A DNA stretch of 64,000 bases from Aliishimia sp039978895 (lineage in GTDB: Bacteria; Pseudomonadota; Alphaproteobacteria; Rhodobacterales; Rhodobacteraceae): NCBI GenBank assembly GCA_039978895.1, contig JBDWAL010000029.1, positions 203,671 through 267,670 on the forward strand, written 5' to 3'. Below the pieces are notes generated by a model. That model did no database searches. It worked only from the letters and a program-made list of their open reading frames with translations, and had not been told where the DNA came from. The number at the start of each line of letters is the position of its first letter. Position 1 is the stretch's first letter. Positions 26,171 to 34,873 of the stretch are shown in pieces. Made by a program: the position numbers and the translations under genes.

Positions 26171-27873
26171 GCAAGTTTTTGGGCATCGTAATGCTTGTGC
26201 ACACGGCGCTGGGCAGGGCGGAGCAAGTGGCACGGCATTGGGCCGCGTCAGGTTGCCCCGTTGTGATCCACGTTGATCGAAATGTGCCGCGCGCGATGTT
26301 GGCGCGGTTCAAAGTATCTTTGTGCGAGGTTGACGGTATATCATTTTCGCGGCGGTATCGTTGCGAATGGGGCACTTGGGGAATAGCCGCAGCGTCGCAG
26401 GCTGCCGCAGAAAAGCTACTGGCTGACAATCCTGAAGTCAGGCACGTCTATCTCGCTTCGGGGTCTTGTTTGCCTTTGCGCCCAATTTCCGAGTTGGCGG
26501 AATATCTCGATGCACGCCCTCGCACGGATTTTATTGAAAGCGCGACGACCGAGGATGTTCCGTGGACAGTGGACGGCTTGGACCAAGAGCGTTTCACTTT
26601 GCGGTTTCCATTCTCTTGGAAGCGACACCGGCTGCTGTTTGACGGTTATGTTGAACTTCAACGCCGCTTGCGATTACGCCGAAAAATCCCAGGTGGCTTG
26701 GTGCCGCATATGGGTAGTCAATGGTGGTGCCTAACGCGTCAAACGTTAACTGCCATTCTTCAGGACCCGAAACGGCCCCAATATGATAGGTACTTCAAAC
26801 AAGTTTGGATCCCGGACGAGAGCTATTTTCAAACGCTGGTCCGATTGTATTCAACGAACATAGAAAGCCGGTCGCTGACCCTGTCTAAGTTTGATTTTCA
26901 GGGTAAACCGCACATCTTTTATGACGACCATCTTCAACTGCTTCGACGCTCTGATTGCTTTGTTGCCCGTAAAATATGGCCGCATGCCAATCGACTTTAT
27001 GATACGCTTTTGGCTGGTGACGCTGCCGCTTTGAACAAAACGGAACCTAATCCTGGTAAAATTGACCGTATTTTTGCCAAGGCTGTGGATCGGCGAACCT
27101 TGGGACGACCCGGTCTTTACATGCAAAGCCGCTTTCCGAACCAAGATTGGGAAAATGGCGTGACGGCCAGCCCGTATTCGGTGTTTCAAGGGTTTTCAGA
27201 ATTATTTGATGACTTTGAACCTTGGCTGGCGCGCGCAACAGGCGCGCGAGTTCACGGGCATTTATTCGATAAAGCGCGCGTGCAATATGCCGAAGGGCAA
27301 ACTGCTATAAACGGCGCTTTGGGCGATAGTGTTCGAGCGCGCGACTATAACCCGGGCAGCTTTTTGACGAACCTGATCTGGAATACGCGCGGTGAAAGGC
27401 AGTGCTTTCAGTTTGGCCCAACCAGCAAGCAAAAGATATCTTGGCGGATGGCACGAGATCCAAATGCTCAGATTTCCGTAATTTCTGGAGCGTGGGCCTT
27501 GTCGCTGTTTAACGCAAATCAGGACTTCCAGCTTATCCGCAAAGAGGCCGCGGCCCTGCAGCGGATTGAAAGCAAGCACCTTGATATTCTGCGCTCCCCT
27601 TATGCAAAAGCGCGTATTCGTATCTGGACCTTGGCGGAGTTCATAGAAGCGCCGATGGAGCCGATCCAAACGATCTTGGATGAAATCAACCCGGGTGCTG
27701 CGCGTCGTCTTTCGGAAGTTCCTCATATGGTGGAGCTCAGTGGATTTGGGCAATTTCTGCAAAACCTCAAGAACCAAGGCATGCACCCATACTTAATGGG
27801 CGACTTTCCCATTGAATCGGGGCCGCAGCGCGAGTCTAATTCCAACAAACGCAAACCTTACTTGGTGCAATAA
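26167..27873 (+). CDS. Core-2/I-branching-like beta-1,6-N-acetylglucosaminyltransferase family protein
   Basis: The 568 residues begin with a domain (about 1-260) of the GT14 core-2/I-branching type: V-M-L-V-H-T-A-L-G-R, then V-I-H-V-D-R-N, R-Y-R-C-E-W-G-T, Y-L-A-S-G-S-C-L-P-L-R-P and G-S-Q-W-W-C-L. Family members add branching GlcNAc in eukaryotes or xylose/GlcNAc in other systems. The C-terminal half (about 300-560) is an additional region often seen with this domain in roseobacters. It starts in the stop of the preceding gene. The sugar it adds here is not known. Confidence 0.8.
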   Translation: MSKFLGIVMLVHTALGRAEQVARHWAASGCPVVIHVDRNVPRAMLARFKVSLCEVDGISFSRRYRCEWGTWGIAAASQAAAEKLLADNPEVRHVYLASGSCLPLRPISELAEYLDARPRTDFIESATTEDVPWTVDGLDQERFTLRFPFSWKRHRLLFDGYVELQRRLRLRRKIPGGLVPHMGSQWWCLTRQTLTAILQDPKRPQYDRYFKQVWIPDESYFQTLVRLYSTNIESRSLTLSKFDFQGKPHIFYDDHLQLLRRSDCFVARKIWPHANRLYDTLLAGDAAALNKTEPNPGKIDRIFAKAVDRRTLGRPGLYMQSRFPNQDWENGVTASPYSVFQGFSELFDDFEPWLARATGARVHGHLFDKARVQYAEGQTAINGALGDSVRARDYNPGSFLTNLIWNTRGERQCFQFGPTSKQKISWRMARDPNAQISVISGAWALSLFNANQDFQLIRKEAAALQRIESKHLDILRSPYAKARIRIWTLAEFIEAPMEPIQTILDEINPGAARRLSEVPHMVELSGFGQFLQNLKNQGMHPYLMGDFPIESGPQRESNSNKRKPYLVQ

Positions 27874-27879
27874 AATCTG

Positions 27880-29313
27880 ATGTCCGATCGTTTTGACTAC
27901 TTCATCGTGTTTGCGGAAATGCGCACCGGGTCCAACTTTTTGGAAACAAATTTGAATGCGCTTGACGGGGTTTCATGTCACGGGGAGGCCTTTAACCCGC
28001 AATTTATCGGCTATCCCAAGACGGAGAAAATTCTGAGCGTAACGCAGATTCAACGGGATAAAGATCCAAAAGTGTTACTTGAGGCGATTAAGTCTGATCG
28101 CAAGGCTCTTGGCGGATTTCGCTATTTTCACGATCACGATTCTCGCGTGCTTGATACCTGCTTGGACGACCCGCGTTGTGCCAAGATTATTCTGACGCGA
28201 AACCCCGCTGAGAGCTACATTTCTTGGCGGATCGCGCAGGAAACCGGGCAATGGAAGTTGACCGATATGAAGGCGCGCAAAGATGGGAAAGCAACGTTCG
28301 ATGCAAAAGAGTTCGATGCACATGTCACGGCTTTGCAGACTTTTCAGGTATCATTGTTGAACCGCTTGCAGGTTAGTGGGCAAACGGCGTTCTACATCGA
28401 CTATGAGGACCTCCAGAGTGTCGAAGTGATGAATGGCCTCGCTAAATATTTGGGTGTTCAAGCGCGGTTGGATGGGCTGGATAAAACGCTCAAAAAACAA
28501 AACCCGAGCTCCTTGGTTGAAAAAGTTGCCAATTTTCAAGACATGGAAATTGCCCTTGCCGGGGTAGATCGCTACAATCTGACCCGGACGCCCAATTTTG
28601 AACCACGTCGTGGGCCTGCTGTGCCGACTTACGTTGCGGCGGCAGAAGCGCCTTTGCTTTATGTGCCGATCAAGGGTGGGCCAGAGGTCGTAGTTGAGAC
28701 TTGGTTGGCCGATTTGGACGGTGTGCGCATCGATGATTTGCACCGAAAAATGTCACAAAAAGATGTGCGGCAATGGAAGCGCAGACGTCCCGGACACCGT
28801 AGCTTTTCGGTGTTGCGACATCCGTTGTCACGGGCGCATCACGCGTTTTGCACAAAAATCCTGAACACGGGCCCGGATTCATACCCACAACTGCGCCAAA
28901 CGCTAAAGAGACGCTACAAATTGCCAATTCCCGATGGGGAGCCTGACGCAAACTGGGGGAAGAGCGATCACAAAGCAGCCTTTGCCGCATTTTTGAAGTT
29001 CTTGAAGGGCAACTTGAATGGTCAGACAGGCATCCGAGTTGACGCAACTTGGTGTACACAAGCGCAAGCGTTGCAGGGGTTCGCTGAGTTCATAATACCC
29101 GATCTTCTGATCCGCGAAGAGGATATGGCGTCCGACCTACCCAAACTGGCCGTTGGGCTTGGGCTCAAATCTGTCGAGTTGTTGGGCATCATCGCAGACA
29201 CCCCATTCTTGTCGTTAGAGGACATTTACGACGGGGAACTCGAGGAACTTGGACAAGCGGCCTATCAACGAGATTACATGATGTTTGGGTTTGGTCCGTT
29301 TAAGCCGCTTTGA
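27880..29313 (+). CDS. Two-domain sulfotransferase
   Basis: The 477-residue protein combines two sulfotransferase-like halves. The N-terminal half (about 1-230) has a PAPS 5'-phosphosulfate loop, M-R-T-G-S-N-F-L-E (residues 14-22), and a 3'-phosphate motif, L-T-R-N-P-A-E-S-Y. The C-terminal half (about 255-470) resembles the Sulfotransfer_2 family, with V-L-R-H-P-L-S-R-A-H (R313, H314, P315). Its expected 5' loop is replaced by V-P-I-K-G-G-P-E-V-V-V-E, lacking the usual Ser/Thr pattern, so this half may be non-catalytic. It follows the GT14-like gene by six bases. It likely sulfates the glycan built by the neighbours. The 3' end overlaps ptsN on the other strand by 14 bases. Confidence 0.8.
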   Translation: MSDRFDYFIVFAEMRTGSNFLETNLNALDGVSCHGEAFNPQFIGYPKTEKILSVTQIQRDKDPKVLLEAIKSDRKALGGFRYFHDHDSRVLDTCLDDPRCAKIILTRNPAESYISWRIAQETGQWKLTDMKARKDGKATFDAKEFDAHVTALQTFQVSLLNRLQVSGQTAFYIDYEDLQSVEVMNGLAKYLGVQARLDGLDKTLKKQNPSSLVEKVANFQDMEIALAGVDRYNLTRTPNFEPRRGPAVPTYVAAAEAPLLYVPIKGGPEVVVETWLADLDGVRIDDLHRKMSQKDVRQWKRRRPGHRSFSVLRHPLSRAHHAFCTKILNTGPDSYPQLRQTLKRRYKLPIPDGEPDANWGKSDHKAAFAAFLKFLKGNLNGQTGIRVDATWCTQAQALQGFAEFIIPDLLIREEDMASDLPKLAVGLGLKSVELLGIIADTPFLSLEDIYDGELEELGQAAYQRDYMMFGFGPFKPL

Positions 29314-29764
29314 CGGACTGGGCCTCGCTTAGAATTGTATAAAGCGTCGCTGAATCAAAGTTCGCCCGTAACTTCGCACAAATTGTTGGCTCGCGCAGCG
29401 TGCGTGATACAAGTGCCAAGGCTTTAAGATGTTCGACGCCAGCGTTTTCTGGGGCAAATAAAGCAAACGCTAGATCAACTGGTTCCCGATCAACGGAATC
29501 AAAATCAATCGGCTTGTCGAGTAGAATAAACGCACCAACCACCGAGGTAAGCCCATCAAGACGCGCATGGGGTAATGCCACGCCATGGCCGACGCCTGTT
29601 GGGCCAAGGGCTTCGCGTGCGCGAAGCGCATTGGTAACATCTTCGGAAGGTAGACCATACGCTGTATGCGCTAGATCGCCCAGATCTTGAAACAGGCGTT
29701 TCTTGCTGGATACCGAACCGGAAACCTTCACGGCCTCCGGTGTGAGGAGTGTTGCAAATTTCAT
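29300..29764 (-). CDS. ptsN: Nitrogen regulatory PTS protein EIIA(Ntr)
   Basis: This 154-residue EIIA protein of the nitrogen phosphotransferase system relays phosphate from NPr and regulates potassium uptake and other targets. The phosphorylated histidine is H66, in G-V-A-L-P-H-A-R. It follows hpf after 45 bases, the usual alphaproteobacterial order. It is the last gene of the minus-strand block and converges on the sulfotransferase gene. Confidence 0.94.
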   Translation of the reverse strand: MKFATLLTPEAVKVSGSVSSKKRLFQDLGDLAHTAYGLPSEDVTNALRAREALGPTGVGHGVALPHARLDGLTSVVGAFILLDKPIDFDSVDREPVDLAFALFAPENAGVEHLKALALVSRTLREPTICAKLRANFDSATLYTILSEAQSVKAA

Positions 29765-29809
29765 GTCGCCCTACTGTCTACGCGGTGTCAACGCGCTCAA
29801 CCTACCGCT

Positions 29810-30373
29810 TTAAGGGTCGATCCAGCCGATGTTCCCGTCCTCCCGACGGTATACGACATTCAACCCATCTTTATTCTCGTTCCGGAACACCAATACAGGC
29901 GCTCCGGCCAGTTCCATCTGCATAACCGCTTCCCCAACAGAGAGAGACTGAATCTTAGTCTCCATTTCCGCAACGATCATTGGCTTCAAACTGTTCGGTT
30001 CGCTTTCCTCTTGGTGCGCTTCCGATGCGAGGATATAAGAGGAAGCCCCGAAAAGTTCAACAGGTTCCGCACGGTCCTTATGGTGATCTTTCAACCTTCG
30101 CTTGTATCGCCTCAGTTGTTTCTCCATTTTTTCGCCGCAGGAATCAAAAGCTGCATAAATTTCGGGCGCATGTGCTTTGGCTTGGGCTGTCAGTCCAGTA
30201 GAGAGATGAACCGTGGCTTCGCAGACATGTTCGTGACCAGAGCGGGAAAATACGACATTCGCATCCGTGGGACGTTCAGCATATTTTTGAACTATGCTGC
30301 CCAACTCGGATTTGACGTGTGTTTGCAGGGCTTCGCCGATGTCGATCTGTTTTCCGCTGATTTGGTAACGCAT
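29810..30373 (-). CDS. hpf: Ribosome hibernation promoting factor, long form
   Basis: Long HPF binds the decoding centre and dimerises ribosomes into 100S particles when growth stops. The 187 residues have an N-terminal RaiA-type domain (about 1-100) and a C-terminal dimerisation domain that ends in N-V-V-Y-R-R-E-D-G-N-I-G-W-I-D-P. The frame is open to 30412, but the ATG at 30373 has a strong AAGGAG ribosome binding site and gives M-R-Y-Q-I-S-G-K-Q, the usual start. It lies between lptB and ptsN. Confidence 0.93.
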   Translation of the reverse strand: MRYQISGKQIDIGEALQTHVKSELGSIVQKYAERPTDANVVFSRSGHEHVCEATVHLSTGLTAQAKAHAPEIYAAFDSCGEKMEKQLRRYKRRLKDHHKDRAEPVELFGASSYILASEAHQEESEPNSLKPMIVAEMETKIQSLSVGEAVMQMELAGAPVLVFRNENKDGLNVVYRREDGNIGWIDP

Positions 30374-30480
30374 GGTGTCTCCTTGTTGTTGACCTGACGC
30401 AGAATACTGCACCGGATGAATATCCGGTTAACGCGAGTGCGAAGTCAGGGAGTAGAGCAAGGTATTATTGTCTGACCGAA

Positions 30481-30506
30481 GCCGTCCTGCATGATGCAGG
30501 GCCGGC
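30481..30506 (-). other. Imperfect palindrome between lptB and hpf
   Basis: CCTGCATGATGCAGG (30486-30500) is a 15-base palindrome flanked by short GCCGT and GCCGGC arms that extend it to 26 bases. No T run follows on the minus strand. It lies in the 190-base gap where many alphaproteobacteria carry rpoN. It could be an operator or an mRNA hairpin that separates lptB from hpf. Confidence 0.45.
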
Positions 30507-30603
30507 AATTGTCGACTGGTATTAATACGCAAGCCATGACCTATTGAGCGTCGAAAAGGGTCCACATGTCAATATGGTGAATCAATCTAAGGTAGAATAT
30601 CGC

Positions 30604-31362
30604 TCAGCTTATTCGGAAGTTGTCGCCCAGATAAACTCTGCGTACATTCTCATTTTGCACAACATCTTCGGGCGTTCCGGACATCAAAACCTTACCATCA
30701 TGCAAAATATAGGCCCGGTCGACGATACCGAGCGTTTCGCGCACATTGTGGTCCGTGATCAAGACACCGATGCCACGCGTTTTTAGATCAGCGACAAGAT
30801 GCCGGATGTCTCCTACCGAGATCGGATCGACGCCAGCAAACGGTTCGTCCAGCAAAAGGTATTTAGGATCGGCTGCAAGACACCGTGCGATTTCAACACG
30901 ACGACGTTCTCCGCCTGACAACGCCATTGCCGGGGCGCGGCGTAAATGTTCGATCGAAAATTCGCTTAGCAATTCTTCCAGACGTTCGCGACGTTTGTGC
31001 CGATCTCGTTCCGTAATATCGAGAATAGCTGAAATGTTGTCTTCGACGCTCAATCCGCGAAAAATGCTATTTTCTTGAGGAAGATAGCCGATCCCCAACT
31101 GCGCACGTCGGTACATCGGTAATGTTGTCGCGTCTGTTCCGTCCACAATGACCTTGCCGCCCTCTGGCGTGACCAAGCCCGCTATGGAGTAGAACGTCGT
31201 GGTTTTCCCCGACCCATTGGGGCCAAGGAGTGCAATAACTTCGCCTTGATCCAGCGACATGGTCACATCTCGGATCACGACTTTCTTGCGATAAGCCTTG
31301 CGCAGGTGATTGATTCGCAATCCCTTCGCGCCTTCAGTTATGGATAGATCAGGACGGGCCAT
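30604..31362 (-). CDS. lptB: LPS export ABC transporter ATPase LptB
   Basis: LptB powers extraction of LPS from the inner membrane with LptFG. The 252 residues have Walker A G-P-N-G-S-G-K-T-T, the Q-loop Y-L-P-Q-E-N-S-I-F, the signature L-S-G-G-E-R-R-R and Walker B L-L-L-D-E-P-F-A-G-V. The C-terminal V-Y-L-G-D-N-F ending is typical of LptB. The start overlaps the lptA stop by one base. It is part of the rnd-kdsD-lptC-lptA-lptB block. Confidence 0.96.
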   Translation of the reverse strand: MARPDLSITEGAKGLRINHLRKAYRKKVVIRDVTMSLDQGEVIALLGPNGSGKTTTFYSIAGLVTPEGGKVIVDGTDATTLPMYRRAQLGIGYLPQENSIFRGLSVEDNISAILDITERDRHKRRERLEELLSEFSIEHLRRAPAMALSGGERRRVEIARCLAADPKYLLLDEPFAGVDPISVGDIRHLVADLKTRGIGVLITDHNVRETLGIVDRAYILHDGKVLMSGTPEDVVQNENVRRVYLGDNFRIS

Positions 31363-31889
31363 CAGTTCTTTTGGTTGGGTTGCAGGATCGTCTTGACCCG
31401 CCCGTTCATTTGGGCCGTCCCGTCCCTCAGATTGACGGTCATGCGTTCCGCCGTCAGCGCGTTGATGCCTTGTGTCAGCAATACATCGCCGGACATCAAA
31501 ATAGAGCCCTGATCAATATCGTAATCTGCGCGCTGCGCTTCCGCAGCATCTGGACCACTGACCAGTGTCACACCACCAGTGGCCTCCAAGCGCTCAATTC
31601 CAGTGTTGCCCGTTTTGTAAACGACGAGCACTTTTGCAGCTGACAACCGCATCTCACCCTGACCAATCAGAACGTTGCCCGTGAAAACGGCAGTGCCAGT
31701 TTCTTGATCAACAGATAACGCGTCCGCGCTAACCTCTACCGGGGCATCGGGGTTCTGTCGGATCGTACCGAAAGCGACAGAGGTGCTTTGTGCAAAAGCT
31801 GCTGGCGCTAAAAGCACCAGCGCCAAAACAAGAAAAATGGGGCGTAATAGGGACAAAAAATTCACTCTATCTGGATTCCTGAGGATCAT
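31362..31889 (-). CDS. lptA: LPS transport periplasmic protein LptA
   Basis: LptA bridges the periplasm and carries LPS between the inner-membrane and outer-membrane complexes. The 175-residue protein has a hydrophobic signal (F-L-V-L-A-L-V-L-L-A-P-A-A-F-A, about residues 20-34) and a beta-jellyroll OstA domain, with I-R-Q-N-P-D-A-P-V-E-V-S-A-D and T-A-V-F-T-G-N-V. The first dozen codons overlap lptC, so a somewhat later start is possible. It sits between lptC and lptB. Confidence 0.9.
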   Translation of the reverse strand: MILRNPDRVNFLSLLRPIFLVLALVLLAPAAFAQSTSVAFGTIRQNPDAPVEVSADALSVDQETGTAVFTGNVLIGQGEMRLSAAKVLVVYKTGNTGIERLEATGGVTLVSGPDAAEAQRADYDIDQGSILMSGDVLLTQGINALTAERMTVNLRDGTAQMNGRVKTILQPNQKN

Positions 31890-32475
31890 ATATCAGCTTA
31901 ACCCCTTGGCTGAAAAGTAGTTGCATACTTTTCTCGCCTTCAATTGCGCCAATTCGCATCGTGCCAGCCGTCAAATTGCCTGCTGGACCCGTGGCGCGTA
32001 CTTCCCCCGGAGAGACGATTTCCACTTTCTCCAGCCGTGTCTCGAGTGTGTCGCTGCGCATTCTATACCCCGTTGAGCTTTCGACTAGAACATTTCCGCT
32101 CAAGGTTGCTTCATCGTCATCAAGTCTGAATTCCCCGGTATCGGCGACCAGAACGAGGCTTCCACCTTGAGAAAAGTCGATACGTGCGGACAAATTGCCT
32201 GCCAGACTTTCCTTTGCTTCGCTGGTTTTTAGTTGGTCAGCCTTGAACGCAATCCTGTCGCCGTCGGCAGTCACGCCGGAAAACAGTGGCCCGGTTACTT
32301 GCTGGCCTCGAATACGGTCCGTCACCTCGCCTTCCGCAAAAGGTATCGTCCCGCCGGGTTCAATCCGACTTGAAACAAGGAACATCGTGGACAAAATTCC
32401 CAGGCCAATCAGGGGCAAGATCACCTTGAGAAACGCGACCAGCCGGGAATATGGGTCTCCGGCCATAGCTGTCAT
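31867..32475 (-). CDS. lptC: LPS export protein LptC
   Basis: LptC is the bitopic inner-membrane partner that passes LPS from LptBFG to LptA. The 202 residues have one N-terminal transmembrane helix (about 12-32, F-L-K-V-I-L-P-L-I-G-L-G-I-L) and a periplasmic beta-jellyroll (about 50-200). Sequence conservation in this family is low; the call rests on topology and position between kdsD and lptA. The start overlaps kdsD by four bases. Confidence 0.88.
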   Translation of the reverse strand: MTAMAGDPYSRLVAFLKVILPLIGLGILSTMFLVSSRIEPGGTIPFAEGEVTDRIRGQQVTGPLFSGVTADGDRIAFKADQLKTSEAKESLAGNLSARIDFSQGGSLVLVADTGEFRLDDDEATLSGNVLVESSTGYRMRSDTLETRLEKVEIVSPGEVRATGPAGNLTAGTMRIGAIEGEKSMQLLFSQGVKLIYDPQESR

Positions 32476-33422
32476 CCCAAACCGACGCGTAAGCAGTCGT
32501 GAATATGTAGCAACCCGAGAGGTTGAGTCCCATCAGCCACAAAAAGGCATGTAATCTTGCGCGCGTTCATAATGTTTACGGCTTCTTCTGCCAACGCATC
32601 TGACGTGATTGTCGTCGGTGCACGGGTCATAACATCAGCGGCAGACAAACTTAGCAATCCGTCCATATGTCGCCGCAAATCGCCATCCGTGATGATCCCG
32701 GCCAGATCACCTGTATCATTTGTAACGCCAACGACCCCGAACCCTTTTTGACTGATCTCAATCAATGTGTCCGACATTGGCGTTCCAAGGGTCACAAGAG
32801 GAAGTGCTGCTCCGGCATGCATAAGGTCTTGAACGCGGCTAAGTAGCGCGCCCAGTTTACCACCCGGATGAAATTCGCGGAACTTTTCAGGAGTAAATTG
32901 ACGATGTTCCATCAGTGCGACGGCCAAAGCATCACCGAGCGCCAAAGTCATTGTCGTGGAGGAAGTTGGCACAACCCCAGTTCCACAGGCTTCTTCGGCG
33001 CGGGGCAAGACGAGACCAACGTCCGACTGTTTGATCAATGAACTCTCAACGCGGGACGCGATGCCGATCATAGGAATGCCAAATCGTCTTGAATATGCGA
33101 TGATATCAGCCAATTCTGGCGTCTCACCAGAGTTCGACAGGACAAGGATCACATCACCTTGCGCCACCATGCCAAGATCACCATGCGAGGCCTCGGCAGG
33201 ATGCACGAAATGCGCTGGCGTTCCAGTAGATGCAAGGGTCGCCGCGATCTTGCGTGCGATGTGCCCTGACTTGCCCATGCCGCAAACAATTACACGCCCG
33301 GTTGCGTCCAGCAGCAAAGAGATCGCGCGATCAAACTCGGTGTTGAGGGTCTGTTCCAATTGCGCCAAGGCGTCCGCTTCGATGCGGATCACCCTGCGCG
33401 CGGTATCAAGATAAATGCTCAT
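32472..33422 (-). CDS. kdsD: Arabinose-5-phosphate isomerase KdsD/KpsF
   Basis: This enzyme converts ribulose-5-phosphate to arabinose-5-phosphate, the first step of KDO synthesis. The 316 residues have an N-terminal SIS domain (about 40-175), with C-G-M-G-K-S-G-H-I-A-R-K-I-A-A-T and H-P-A-E-A-S-H-G-D-L-G. Two CBS domains follow (about 205-316). The start overlaps the RNase D-like gene by four bases. Together with kdsB it indicates KDO-containing LPS or capsule. Confidence 0.94.
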   Translation of the reverse strand: MSIYLDTARRVIRIEADALAQLEQTLNTEFDRAISLLLDATGRVIVCGMGKSGHIARKIAATLASTGTPAHFVHPAEASHGDLGMVAQGDVILVLSNSGETPELADIIAYSRRFGIPMIGIASRVESSLIKQSDVGLVLPRAEEACGTGVVPTSSTTMTLALGDALAVALMEHRQFTPEKFREFHPGGKLGALLSRVQDLMHAGAALPLVTLGTPMSDTLIEISQKGFGVVGVTNDTGDLAGIITDGDLRRHMDGLLSLSAADVMTRAPTTITSDALAEEAVNIMNARKITCLFVADGTQPLGLLHIHDCLRVGLG

Positions 33423-34033
33423 GAATGTGCAAAAATATCGGTGTCTGGCCAGCCCGCAAGGTCAAGCTTCGCCCGTGTCGGGAGGAAATCAAAGCAAGCC
33501 TGAGCCATCTCCATGCGGTCCTCGCGGATCAATCGTTTGTTTAGCTCGTCGCGCAATCCATGCAGGTAAAGGACGTCAGATGCGGCGTAGTCGATTTGTG
33601 CTTTGGTCAACGTTTCGCTGCCCCAATCGCTGGACTGCTGCTGTTTTGAAACATCAACAGAAAGCAAATCATTCAGCAAGTTCTTCAACCCGTGACGATC
33701 CGTATATGTACGGATCAAACGGCTGGCGATCTTGGTGCAATAGACCGGCGCGGTGAGCGCACCAAAAGCATTGTACATCGCGGCAATGTCAAAGCGGCCA
33801 TAGTGAAATAACTTCAAGACATCCGGATTCTTTAACATCGCGCACAAGTTTGGTGCGTCCGTCTGACCTTTTGCGATTTGCACGATATGGGCATCACCGT
33901 CGCCATTGCTCAGTTGCACCACGCACAATCGATCCCGGTGAGGGTTCAAGCCCATGGTTTCGCAATCGATGGCAACTATTGGGCCAAGGTCAAGCCCGTC
34001 AGGAAGGTCGTTTTGATAGAGATGGTTTGTCAT
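33419..34033 (-). CDS. Ribonuclease D-like 3'-5' exonuclease
   Basis: The 204-residue protein is a single DEDDy exonuclease domain with D-C-E-T-M-G-L as Exo I, F-H-Y-G-R-F-D as Exo II and Y-A-A-S-D-V as Exo III. It lacks the C-terminal HRDC domain of classical RNase D, so it is the short form common next to kdsD and lptC in alphaproteobacteria. It probably trims RNA 3' ends in the cytoplasm. It starts 39 bases after the paaX stop and overlaps kdsD. Confidence 0.9.
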   Translation of the reverse strand: MTNHLYQNDLPDGLDLGPIVAIDCETMGLNPHRDRLCVVQLSNGDGDAHIVQIAKGQTDAPNLCAMLKNPDVLKLFHYGRFDIAAMYNAFGALTAPVYCTKIASRLIRTYTDRHGLKNLLNDLLSVDVSKQQQSSDWGSETLTKAQIDYAASDVLYLHGLRDELNKRLIREDRMEMAQACFDFLPTRAKLDLAGWPDTDIFAHS

Positions 34034-34072
34034 GCACGTTCTATAGCGCCGTGTCGTGCGTTGGGAAAGGCG

Positions 34073-34873
34073 TCAAGATGTTTTCGGGCGTTCCTCTGCC
34101 ATGAGCTCGGATAATGTGGGACGCGGAAGCACGTCCAACAGCGCGACAACTTGTTCGCGACACAAATGGCCGGGCCATGTGGTGCCAACAAGCGAGGGCG
34201 GCAAATAGGCATGGCGCAAGACAAGCCTACGCCAATTGTGCACGATCAAACATCGCAACAAAGCACGATCAAGAGCCGTCAAATTATCCGCGTCAGTCAG
34301 ACGAAGTTTCACAGTATTTAAGGTCGTCAGCAACGTTGAGAATTGAGCTGTGAGTTCTGAGGGGATCACCTGATCTTGCGCCCAATCAGGCGCGACTTTC
34401 CCTTCGCTGACAATCACGCCAAAAGGTGCCTGAGCGCCATCATTTGCAACATAGATGCGGGGCGCGACTGGCACAAACCCTGCAATATCCAAAGCAGCTT
34501 TTTGTCGAGCATCATTAGATTGGAGGATTGCGATCTGCCATTTTGCTGGCAAATCCGAGACTGGTGAATAAATTAACGGCGCGGCAGAGTTTCTTTGCTT
34601 CAATCCATCTGAGGTTAATGCATGGCTCGCCGTGCGCCCTGATTTGATAGAGTTGATCCAATTGTCATTTCGAAGCCTGTGCAAAGCCACACGCACCGCC
34701 TCGGGCTTGATATTCATTCCGTCGGTCAGCTTGGTCAGCAGGGGACCATCAATGCGTGTGGATGCTTCTTGTTCTAGGTCGCCAAATATCGAAACAAGCA
34801 TGGACCATACGCGCGGCGGTCCCAAAGACTTGAGTGCATTTAGGCTGGTTGTGAAATCGGTTCTAGAAGGCAT
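34073..34873 (-). CDS. paaX: Phenylacetate operon repressor PaaX
   Basis: PaaX is a GntR-like repressor released by phenylacetyl-CoA. The 266-residue protein has an N-terminal winged-helix domain (about 20-95), with the segment V-R-V-A-L-H-R-L-R-N-D. The central and C-terminal PaaX domains follow. The C-terminal R-R-L-V-L-R-H-A-Y-L-P-x-x-L motif is diagnostic. The start lies within the end of paaZ, so it is the last gene of the operon it presumably controls, giving autoregulation. Confidence 0.92.
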   Translation of the reverse strand: MPSRTDFTTSLNALKSLGPPRVWSMLVSIFGDLEQEASTRIDGPLLTKLTDGMNIKPEAVRVALHRLRNDNWINSIKSGRTASHALTSDGLKQRNSAAPLIYSPVSDLPAKWQIAILQSNDARQKAALDIAGFVPVAPRIYVANDGAQAPFGVIVSEGKVAPDWAQDQVIPSELTAQFSTLLTTLNTVKLRLTDADNLTALDRALLRCLIVHNWRRLVLRHAYLPPSLVGTTWPGHLCREQVVALLDVLPRPTLSELMAEERPKTS

